A DNA stretch of 64,000 nucleotides from Ochotona curzoniae (Eukaryota > Chordata > Mammalia > Lagomorpha > Ochotonidae), in assembly GCF_017591425.1 (NCBI RefSeq), contig NW_024467101.1, positions 13,218,918-13,282,917 on the forward strand, given 5' to 3'. The position numbers and the translations under genes were made by a program. Below are positions 56,811 to 64,000 of this stretch, piece after piece. The notes beneath the pieces are model-generated. The model was not told the DNA's origin, did not search any database, and saw nothing but the letters and a program-made list of their open reading frames with translations. The number at the start of each line of letters is the position of its first letter. The first letter of the stretch is position 1.

Positions 56811-58949
56811 CAAGTCAAATCCTAGTGCTTGGCCATAATGTCATCTGTCCACTGTCTTTCTAGAAAAGATTTAAGGGGGAAAATGGCAAAAAAAAAAAAA
56901 TATTTTCTGAGCAAAACTGGGCGTGTGTAGTAAGAGAATGAGCTGGAATCCCCTTTCCTAATCTTCCAATTCTGGAGTCTGGGCGTGTTTCTCTAAAGAT
57001 CATCTTCCTTTAATGCCACTAAGATCCTCAATTTACTATGAAATTCATGCATCCACAGTGCCCGGGTTGTGGGAGGGCTACCTGCCCAATGACTCCCTGC
57101 CCCTACCAAGAGCAAAACAGCCTTGAAGCTGCAAGGCTGTGAGGAGAAAGGGGCTTCCCTCAGCCCACTCGACATTATGGGGCCAGGAGAATAGAGACTG
57201 GCTTCTCCAGGCTTCCTGAATGAGGGCGTCAATAAACGGATCCTGTTGCAAGCAAGCTACTTTCTACACAGCCTTGGTTGGGCTATAAACAAATGTCCCT
57301 TGCCCACTTCCATTCTGCCCAGAGGCACTGGCACATAAGTCAACGCTCGTGGACACTTGGGGCATCCCACTGCCTGCACCCCTCTGCTGACCTGGTCTTA
57401 TACCCGAGGAACCCAAAATCAGTTCCCTAATATGGTGCACACGTGTGTGTGCAGGGGGCAGGAGGGGGGTTGCTTCCTGCAGACCCTCCTGTGTCTCTCC
57501 CAGGACACACCTCCCGTGGCAGTCTCTGCCGAAGTGGCAAGACATGCCCTGTGGGTGATCAAGTCAGAGGAGACAAACAGGAAGAAACAAGTTCCATACT
57601 AGCGTTACACACCCGGCGAGGCAGGATCTGCCTGCTGAGGCTGCCCAGGAGGTCCCCAAGGAAACCGTTAAGATACGTCTCTCACGTTCTTATACCTGGG
57701 GTGGTTGGGGGAGGGGGCGGCGGGGAGGAGAGAGAATGTGTGCCGAGAGGAGAGGAATGGGTGCTTTCCCCAGGGGTCAAGGTTCTGCCGCCCAGCAGGT
57801 GGATGGAGAGGTGAGTGGTAGCAAAGGGCTTGTCACTAGAGGGATGTCACTGGTCTACATTGGGTGAATTGAAGGTAGGCAGGTGAGGTGAGGGAAGGGC
57901 TTAAGTGGCATTGATACAACCTCCCTCCCAACCCCAACCAGCCAACTCGTGGGTGAGGGTGGCTGTTACCTGCCTCAGCAGCCTGCTTTGATGTTTCCTG
58001 AGCTGGTTTCAGCGGAGAAAGTGCGAGGTCCTTAAACAGGGATAAAGAGAGGGAGGGACAAGGAGAGGGGCCTCCTCCCACCCCCAAGGCGGTCCAGATG
58101 GACTTTGTGAGAGCCTTCCACAGGCTAGCAGGAGGGAACTTCTAAGGTTGAGGCGAGGGAGGGAGGTGACGGCTCCCAGGATCCTTCCAGAGAGTAGATG
58201 GCCAGAGTAAGGGAGACCGAGGCAAGGAACGCCAGAGGCGGCTGGGCTGGGCGCTGAGGTCTTCCCGTTGGATACAGTGGAGCTGCACTTTGCAAAAGAA
58301 GGGGTCATTCGCAAGGGACAGCGCACAGCTGCGGCCCCGGGGATCCTAACCTGGTGGTGCAGGCTCCAAGAGGCACTGACTTCTCCCCCAGCCTCGGCGG
58401 GGAGCGTCTGGAGCGAGTTTCCCCCTATCGGACAGGAAGCAGGCTGAACACACTGACCCGAATGAGCCAGGCAGGGAAGAGGCAGCGCGACTCCCCGGGA
58501 AAAGGCTAAGGGGGTCGGCAGACCTGGATTCCAGGCTCCGGCGGAGGGGTTTTCTCAGACGATCACAGAGTCCACAGCTGAGGGGACCCGCGGGAACCCT
58601 GGGTAGAGGGTTTCTCACGCCGGCTAAGAAGGACTGAGGAGGGACTGGGACCATCGATGATGCGGGTTCTACTGGGCAGCGGCGGGAGCCCACTCCCACC
58701 CGCCACTCGGGACGCGAAAGGGGTCCACCAAATGGGATCTGACACCCTAGGAATGAGTGGGCCGATGACCTCTGGAGTGAGGGGACTTTAAATGAGGTCC
58801 GGAAGAAATTAGAGACTCCGAGGGCATCTTCTCGCTCCGACCAGGGACACAGAGGGGACTCTAGCTATTAGGAAAAGGTGGGATTTGGGGGGTCTGAGGC
58901 CACCTCCCTCCCGACCCTCCTAAATCCTGGATAGCAGGGACCCGTGAAG
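56811..58949. promoter_or_regulatory. MSI1 proximal upstream region, repeat-free
   Basis: About 2.1 kb without interspersed repeats, G+C rising towards the gene. Several open frames on both strands look random. A proximal regulatory role is inferred from position and lack of insertions only. Confidence 0.4.
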
Positions 58950-59189
58950 GAGGACGCGGGGTCCCCAGTCCGGAACCGAGCTACCTTGAAGGCACCGGCA
59001 AGCGCTTCATTCCGGGAGGGCGTTCCCGCGGCCCGGCCCCACCGCCGGGGTGGGTGGGGGGCTGCGACCGCGCCCGGGCCCCGGACCGCACCGGGATTCG
59101 GGGTCTCCCTTGCCCCCGGGAAGCCTGGAGTCTGGCGGGAGGGGGTCCCGGCGCCCCCGCCTCCGCGGGCGCCCGGGCGCGCGGGCGAG

Positions 59190-59417
59190 AGCGGGGCTTT
59201 ATGCAAGCAGGGCGGCGGGGGGAGGAGCCGGCAGGTCGGCCCCCGGCGGGCCCTCCCCTCGGCCGTCCCCGCCCGCCCGCCCGAGCGGGGTCGGGGGAGG
59301 GGGCAGCATGGCCTGTCCGTCCGGCCCCCTTCGCCGCGCTCCTCATCTGCCCCGCGCCGAGCGCCACCGCCGCCGCCGCCGCCGCCGCTCCGCTGCCCGC
59401 GCCGCCCGCGGCTCCCG
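59190..59417 (+). promoter_or_regulatory. MSI1: Probable MSI1 core promoter and 5' UTR
   Basis: The only AT-containing word in this G+C-rich stretch is TTTATGCAAG at 59198-59207, which could serve as a degenerate TATA or an octamer-like element. If so, transcription would begin near 59225-59235, leaving a 5' UTR of about 190 bases. That UTR would contain an upstream ATG at 59308 and a CCG repeat. The start position is inference; CpG-island promoters often use dispersed starts. Confidence 0.5.
59366..59389 (+). repeat. CCG trinucleotide repeat in the presumed 5' UTR
   Basis: About seven consecutive CCG/GCC units follow GCCAC and end about 30 bases before the MSI1 start codon. In the overlapping upstream reading frame the tract encodes polyarginine. 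It is likely to be length-variable and structured. Confidence 0.85.
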
Positions 59418-59476
59418 ATGGAGACTGACGCGCCCCAGCCCGGCCTCGCCTCCCCGGACTCGCCGCACGACCCCTG
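59418..59476 (+). CDS. MSI1: MSI1 coding exon 1 (residues 1-19 plus two bases of Cys20)
   Basis: Begins at the ATG and ends CCCTG before the donor gtacgg. It encodes the N-terminal segment beginning [10 protein letters not shown] that precedes RRM1. The Cys20 codon is split by a phase-2 intron. The 5' UTR lies immediately upstream in the same exon; its start is not visible. Confidence 0.96.
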
Positions 59477-62400
59477 GTACGGCCCGGCCCGGCCCGGCCC
59501 GGTCTGCCTGGCCCTCGCCTGCCCCGGCCCCGCCAACATGGCCGATCCGGGTCGGGCCGGGCCTCCCCGGGGCCCGGGCCCGCGCCCCCTGCGCCCTGGC
59601 GCCCGGCGCTCACGCGGGCCCTTTGTGTCTCTCCTCCTCCCGCAGCAAGATGTTCATCGGGGGACTCAGTTGGCAGACTACGCAGGGTGAGCCAGCCCAG
59701 GGGCGCCCACCGGCCCGGCAGGGCCCCCCAGATCCCCTCAGCACCCCGGACCCGGACCCCCCAGCCCGGCCCTGCGCCCTGCTGACCCCTGGTGCCCTCG
59801 TGCCCTCTTTCGCGCCCCGCCCGGGGTCCCCGCGGGCGCAGGACGATCGGCAAGCGGGCACGGCCCAGCGGGTGGAGGGCAGCAGATGAGGACTTCAGGG
59901 GGCATCGAGGGGGTGGGCTGGGCCCCCGGGACCCGCCGGCGGCAGCGCCAACTCCGCTCGCACCTGCGGCTCAAACTTTTGTGAGGCGGCTCCCGGAGCG
60001 GCGGGAACCCGGCCAGAGCCGTCCCCCCTACCCTCCAGCCCAGGTCGACCCCCGGGCTCCCGGAGCCCGGGGTGGGCTCCTGGAGGCTGGGCCGGGGCCG
60101 GGATGAGGCGGGGGAGGGGGTGTGGAGCCGCGGCGGGGAGCGCGCGGGCTGCCTGGCGCGGGGGCGGCCGGGCTGCGCGGGGTCACCGGGGGCAAAGGAC
60201 GCGGGAGAGGAGGGGGGAGGCCCGGGGCCCGGGCCGGTGCGAAGGCGGGGTGTGTGGTTGCAGAAGGGCTGCGCGAATACTTCGGCCAGTTCGGGGAGGT
60301 GAAGGAGTGTCTGGTGATGCGAGACCCCCTGACCAAGAGATCCAGGTGAGCCCCCTCACCCGCCGCGCCTGCTCCAGGCTCGCCCCTTCACCGCTGCCAC
60401 TCGCTGCCGGGTAACCATCTGCCTCTCCCTCACCGCGCCGCGCAGGGGTTTCGGCTTCGTCACTTTCGTGGACCAGGCGGGGGTGGATAAAGTGCTGGCG
60501 CAGTCGCGGCACGAGCTCGACTCCAAAACAGTGAGTGACCCTCGGGGCTTCTGAGGGAATGGGAGGCTGGCCTGAGGAAAAAGGGTCAAGATCCCTTCTG
60601 GGGAACTCTTGGATAAGATCTCATTTAGGGGACAGAGCGAGGTGTGTGTGTATGTGTGTGTTTCTGAGCAAAAGGGCTGCCATGCTGTGAAACTTTGCCA
60701 CCGGACTTAGGGGTGAAGGGGTTGTGGAGAGGAAGGGGAAAGATCCCAGACCTGTATGGGGAGATGCTCCCCCACCCACTACCCCAGAACTGGTGAGGGT
60801 AGAGCCGTCCCCCCTACACACACACACACACACACACAGTACTGTAAGTGCTAATCTTGGTGCCTCCTAAAAGAGCCTGGGGTGGGGCTGGGGCCCTTCC
60901 CTGACCCAAACTGGATGAGTCAGGGCTGCAGCGACTCCCCCTGTGCCTCCTCTGAACTCTAACTAGTATTTGGCCCTGAGACACCCTCCCCCACCACACA
61001 CACACACACACTGGCCCCCTCCATCACAGACCAATGGCAATACCCTCCAGAGACCATCCTTCTTCCCTCCTCCCCTGACTTTTGGTCAATGAGATCCTTG
61101 CTTTGTGTGGAAGACACAAACCTGCCTGGCCCAGAAAGGGGGTTTCTGAGAAGGCATCCAGCTTCCCTGGCAACAGGAGCCCTAGATCACAGGAGAGGCT
61201 GCTGCTGGCTGGCCAGGCAAGCTCAGGCAACTCCTCCCCCAGGGTCTTGGACCCTGCAGGGGGCGCTGGCCAAAGCTGGCTCAGGGTGGGGGAGAGGGGA
61301 GATGGACAGTCAAGAGGAGGAATTGCTCTGGGATGTTGGGGTGTCTGCCTGCCGGGTTCGGGCGGGGTGGCCTGGACAGTGTGCTGTTCTCTGGGCACAC
61401 TCCCCTGCGCTGCCCCAGCCCTGCGCCTCCCTGCTTAGGTCAGTCACTGGCTTCTGTTTACCTGCAACAATGGCTGGCTGTGCCCAAGAATTTGTTAAAT
61501 TACCGCCTGTCCTGTTATCTCTGCCCAGTGGCTCCCAGCTCTCCGCTCTTGCAGTAATGAGCAAATGAGGCCAGGCCCTCAACTTTGCCGGACTCTGAAA
61601 GGCTCTTCTTGGCGCAGGCCGAGTAGCCCAGGCTGGGAGTGGAGGGACAGTGGCCTATTGTTAGTGTGTGTTTGTGTGTGTGTGTGTGTGTATGTGTGAT
61701 TATCTGCCATCAGGCTGCCTGCTCTCCTACCATTCCCTGTCCTCAGAATGCACTGATGGCTTCTACCGCACTCAGGAAGCTGAGATTTAGGGGCTGAGGG
61801 GCGGAGGGGGAAGGTGGAGGAGTGAAGAAGGAGGAAGAGAGAGGATGAGGAAGGAAGGCTAGATGAGTATCCTTAGGAGACTTGGGAAGGGCAAAGGCTT
61901 TGTCTGGGCTTGGCATCTCTAGACTGGGGAAGGGGGCGGGCTGGAGGTTTACTGTGGTGAGTCTATTTTGGGTTCTGACTTTCACCTTTTATTTACTTGT
62001 TGGGTTTTATTTATGTTGCCAGCCTGTATGAGTCAGACGTGGAGGTGGGGCGTGTCAGGGACTAGATATGTGTGTGGGTCTGGGGGCATGTGGCTTAAGG
62101 ATTGTCTTCCGCTCAGGGTCTGGGCAGGGAGTACTGTTTGAAAGACATGGCAGGGTGAAAACGTCCTGAGAGAGACAAAATCAGAACCTTAAAGAGGGCA
62201 AGTGGGTCGCCGTGACTCCCCCTGGAGCCCAAGGTGTTCGTTAGCCTGGCGTGGGTTTGAGGAGGTCCGTCTCCGTGGGCAGGTTCCAGTGGGAGGAGAA
62301 CATGCAGGAGTCTGGCTCCTGTTTTGTGTGCCAGTCAGGCAGAGAGAAGCCGGAGCCAGTGGCTGAGAGTGAGGCTCGGTTGTGAACAGAAGGAACTTTG

Positions 62401-63712
62401 GGAAAAGACAGATCTTTCCTGCGATTGGCTGGTGAACTTGTGAATGATGACCACTCATGTGAGTGGCAAGAAACGGCCACGGCTCTGCCTTCCCAACTCC
62501 ACGTGTGTGCATCTCCGTGTCTGGTGCCCTGTCTCCTGCTGTTTGTCAGGGACACCCAAGAGTTACCAGGTGCATCTTGCATTCTCCCTTTGGTTGTTGG
62601 CAGCCGGGGGCAAAGGTGGCTCGGCGGTAACAGCACCTTTGTTTGTGCAGTGCAGGGGCAGTTTCACAAAGGACCGCTTTCACCAGTGTTATCTCGCTTT
62701 GACTCCCCGCAACTACCCCTGGGAAAAGTGGGTGTGATCGTCCCCACTTTGCAGATGAGCGGACTGAGGCTTGAGAGGCCGTAGCGGGTTACCTAGATCA
62801 CAGGCCTAGCAAGAGACCCAACGGCCCCAGTCCTTTGGCCTTTCATGTCACCAAAACCCAAATGAACTCTGCCTCACCCTGAGCCTGGCTGCACTGCTGG
62901 GAGCTGTTGGCATTGCAGGCCCAGGGAAAGGCTGTTGTTGAGTGTTAAGAGTTCAAGGCGTCTTCGAAAAGTTTGTGGAAAACGCATAGAATGCTTCTAA
63001 AATTATTTGTGCCCAAAGAGCTTTTGAATTGCATTTCCCATGAACTTTTTTAAGTCTCCTCATATCGAGGAGATTTAGAACTGAGTTTGTTTACTCAGGG
63101 TGGGCTTTGTGAGCTCTCATGGTAACCCTTTCCTTCCAGACCAGAGGTATTTCTGTATGTAGGGGTGGCCCTAGCTTGAAGAGCATGTGATAGCTGGACA
63201 TGTCTCCTGTACAGTCAGTGAGGAAAGTCCTCTATTTGCCTGATGCTTAAAGGAGTAAAACCGGCTCACTATTTTGTTGTTGTTGTTTTGTGCTTGCTAG
63301 GAGCTAGATGTACTATGCCAGGTACTTTGGATGTCTGATCTTAAAGAATTTACACATGACCCAAGGAGATGGGCATTAGTATCTGCCCTCTCTGCAGGCG
63401 AGCTTGACCCTAAGGCTCAGAGAGGTTAAATAACTTGTGCAAGGTCCCACAGCTCGGTGGGTGTGGGAGGGGGCAGTGGTGGGAGAGCAGTAGAGGTGTG
63501 GTTGGAACCCAGAAGCTTGAGTTCAGGACCTAAAGATTTTAACACAGTGCCTGGCTGCTTGGGATCCAGTCTGGATTTTGGCACTATCATGTGTCAGGGC
63601 TGAGGACTGGATGGTCCCCCATGAGAAGTGTGACCATCAAGACCCCTTGCCCCTCTCCCTTGTTTTTCAGATTGACCCCAAGGTGGCCTTTCCCCGAAGA
63701 GCCCAGCCCAAG
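59418..63712 (+). CDS. MSI1: Musashi-1 RNA-binding protein, 5' part (coding exons 1-5, continues beyond window)
   Basis: Cytoplasmic RNA-binding translational regulator of neural and epithelial stem cells; the family binds UAG-containing 3' UTR motifs, for example in NUMB mRNA. Five exons splice at GT-AG sites into 309 coding bases (103 residues) with intron phases 2, 1, 2 and 0. Visible are an acidic, proline-rich N-terminus (1-19) and RRM1 from about residue 20, with RNP2 KMFIGGLS at 21-28 and RNP1 RGFGFVTF at 61-68. The piece ends at RRAQPK, just before RRM2. From memory the family is about 362 residues, so RRM2, the PABP-binding region and the C-terminus lie to the right. The sequence matches mammalian MSI1 as I recall it except Val at residue 69, where I recall Met. 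The paralogue MSI2 is less likely because the N-terminal 20 residues are the MSI1 type. The start ATG has C at -3 and G at +4. Introns are 169, 577, 100 and 3140 bases. Confidence 0.97.
59646..59686 (+). CDS. MSI1: MSI1 coding exon 2 (RNP2 of RRM1)
   Basis: A 41-base exon preceded by a pyrimidine tract and CCCGCAG and followed by gtgagc. It completes Cys20 and carries the RNP2 strand KMFIGGLS, with the aromatic F23 that contacts RNA, and then WQTTQ. It ends in phase 1. Confidence 0.96.
60264..60345 (+). CDS. MSI1: MSI1 coding exon 3 (first helix and beta 2-3 of RRM1)
   Basis: An 82-base exon after GGTTGCAG with a weak, G-rich polypyrimidine tract; the donor is gtgagc. It encodes [20 protein letters not shown] and the following DPLTKRS, which are the alpha-1 helix and the central strands of RRM1. 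It ends in phase 2 inside Arg61. Confidence 0.96.
60446..60530 (+). CDS. MSI1: MSI1 coding exon 4 (RNP1 of RRM1)
   Basis: An 85-base exon after CGCGCAG, with donor gtgagt and a preceding intron of only 100 bases. It encodes RNP1 (RGFGFVTF, 61-68), then [12 protein letters not shown] and the alpha-2 helix through LDSKT. The GTG codon at 60470-60472 gives Val69 where I recall Met in other mammals. Confidence 0.96.
60814..60838 (+). repeat. CA microsatellite in intron 4
   Basis: ACACAC run of about 12 units; a shorter one lies at 60995-61011. Confidence 0.9.
61252..61270 (+). promoter_or_regulatory. Candidate CTCF binding site in MSI1 intron 4
   Basis: Contains CAGGGGGCGCTGG, which matches the core of the vertebrate CTCF consensus (CCASYAGRKGGCRSY) apart from the upstream CCA half. 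The surroundings are unique and G+C-rich. Confidence 0.5.
61662..61697 (+). repeat. TG microsatellite in intron 4
   Basis: Interrupted TG run of about 16 units. Confidence 0.9.
62690..62835 (-). mobile_element. MIR in intron 4
   Basis: CCCACTTTGCAGATGAGCGG with ACTGAGGCTTGAGAGGCC. Confidence 0.7.
62950..63062. mobile_element. Palindromic MITE, mariner-like, in intron 4
   Basis: TCTTCGAAAAGTTTGTGGAA and TTTCCCATGAACTTTTTTAA are near-complementary ends around GCATAGAATGCTTCTAAAAT. Confidence 0.65.
63290..63550 (-). mobile_element. MIR in intron 4
   Basis: GGCTCAGAGAGGTTAAATAA and TGCAAGGTCCCACAGCTCGG. Confidence 0.75.
63671..63712 (+). CDS. MSI1: MSI1 coding exon 5 (end of RRM1)
   Basis: A 42-base in-frame exon with a strong pyrimidine tract (CTTGTTTTTCAG) and donor gtaggt. 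It encodes [14 protein letters not shown], the beta-4 strand and the basic tail that contacts RNA. Both flanking introns are phase 0. Confidence 0.95.
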
Positions 63713-64000
63713 GTAGGTGTGTCTGTGTCTGGGGCTATTGGGGGGATGCCTCTATCATCTCTGGCAACTCCAGGCAGTGATTTTCCCTGCATTCCCTCAC
63801 AGGGCAGAGGTTGTTTCTGGAATGTCTGAGGTGTTTCAGGAATGGGTTGGGGCAGGAAGAAGGTATTCTCTGTGCCCTGGCTCTCTGGAACGAAGGCATG
63901 CACACATCTTCTCCACCTGATTTCTGGGGTGCACTGGAAAGGGAGGGAGGGGAACTGCTCCAGGGCAGGGGACACTTGGTCCTAGAAGACCCTGTCCTTG
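63713..64000 (+). other. MSI1: Start of MSI1 intron 5
   Basis: Begins with the donor gtaggtgtg; no further exon before the window ends. Confidence 0.85.

Larger units (their letters stand above)
59308..60303 (+). other. Upstream ORF overlapping the MSI1 start (82 codons if spliced)
   Basis: An ATG at 59308 has A at -3 and G at +4, a stronger context than the MSI1 start 110 bases downstream. Its frame runs through the MSI1 ATG in another phase. Read through the exon 1-2 and 2-3 junctions, it stops at a TGA inside exon 3 (60301-60303). The product would be an 82-residue arginine-rich peptide with a run of Arg from the CCG repeat. There is no evidence the peptide is made; a regulatory role by diverting ribosomes is the plausible one. 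Confidence 0.45.
58950..60530. promoter_or_regulatory. CpG island over the MSI1 promoter and exons 1-4
   Basis: CpG dinucleotides become dense near 58950 and thin out abruptly after exon 4. The block spans the presumed promoter, the 5' UTR and three introns. It holds repeated CCGCCC/GGGCGG GC-box cores, notably 59268-59284, and no recognisable interspersed repeat. The extent was judged by eye. Confidence 0.85.
60531..63670 (+). other. MSI1: MSI1 intron 4
   Basis: A 3140-base intron with no CSINE. It holds CA/TG microsatellites, two antisense MIR-like segments, one palindromic MITE and a CTCF-like word at 61252-61270. The G+C-rich 5' third looks like unique sequence. Confidence 0.85.

Noticed and set aside
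1..59000. A new multi-gene or defence-type system in the upstream 59 kb
   Set aside because: All long open frames trace to SINEs, other repeats or G+C-rich composition; no gene cluster is visible.
58944..59417. Possible in-frame N-terminal extension of MSI1 from an ATG at 58944
   Set aside because: The frame is open only because of base composition, the encoded sequence is low complexity, and the known MSI1 proteins start at the ATG at 59418.
58981..59889. Long overlapping open frames (up to 290 codons) on both strands at the CpG island
   Set aside because: G+C-rich sequence has few stop codons; the frames are low-complexity Pro/Arg/Gly/Ala and overlap the well-supported MSI1 exons.

Overview
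This is a mammalian chromosomal window, almost certainly from a lagomorph. About 75-80 copies of the tRNA-derived CSINE lie on both strands. The youngest copies end in CTTTCCAATAAAAATAAAT, which fits a pika (Ochotona) better than my recollection of the rabbit subfamilies; the genus is inference. The background is old mammalian repeats: L1 fragments, L2, MIR, a MER5A-like hAT element, a Tigger/MER2-like element and a small mariner-like palindromic element.

The only protein-coding gene I can support is the 5' part of MSI1 (Musashi-1) on the + strand. Its first five coding exons (59418-59476, 59646-59686, 60264-60345, 60446-60530, 63671-63712) join in frame, at consensus GT-AG sites, into the first 103 residues. 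These cover nearly all of RRM1. The gene runs off the right edge. Its start lies in a CpG island (about 58950-60530) with a CCG repeat in the likely 5' UTR and an upstream ATG in strong context that overlaps the main start.

Layout. 1-3500: L2, SINEs and a palindromic MITE. 3530-3960: an isolated CpG-rich block with an NRF1-type palindrome and a possible splice donor. 4000-25200: dense SINEs with L2, MIR and L1 pieces, a MER5A-like element, a CATC minisatellite, and a nested locus at 18.4-19.3 kb holding a tiny polyadenylated retrocopy. 23.2-24.9 and 39.7-41.2 kb: two copies of a lagomorph repeat that begins with a degenerate tandem array and has a shared A-rich 3' end. 25.2-32.1 kb: the least repetitive distal stretch, with a CTCF-like site and a CpG-rich block carrying several SOX-like words. 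32.3-56.5 kb: SINEs nested in L1 fragments. 56.5-64 kb: proximal upstream region, promoter and MSI1 introns 1-4, almost free of CSINEs.

I recognise no other gene, RNA gene, CRISPR or prokaryote-type system. The 59 kb before MSI1 looks intergenic. In human the neighbour upstream of MSI1 is COX6A1 in the opposite direction (established knowledge); I do not see it here. SINE boundaries are good to roughly 5-20 bases where flanking duplications are visible and less precise elsewhere.
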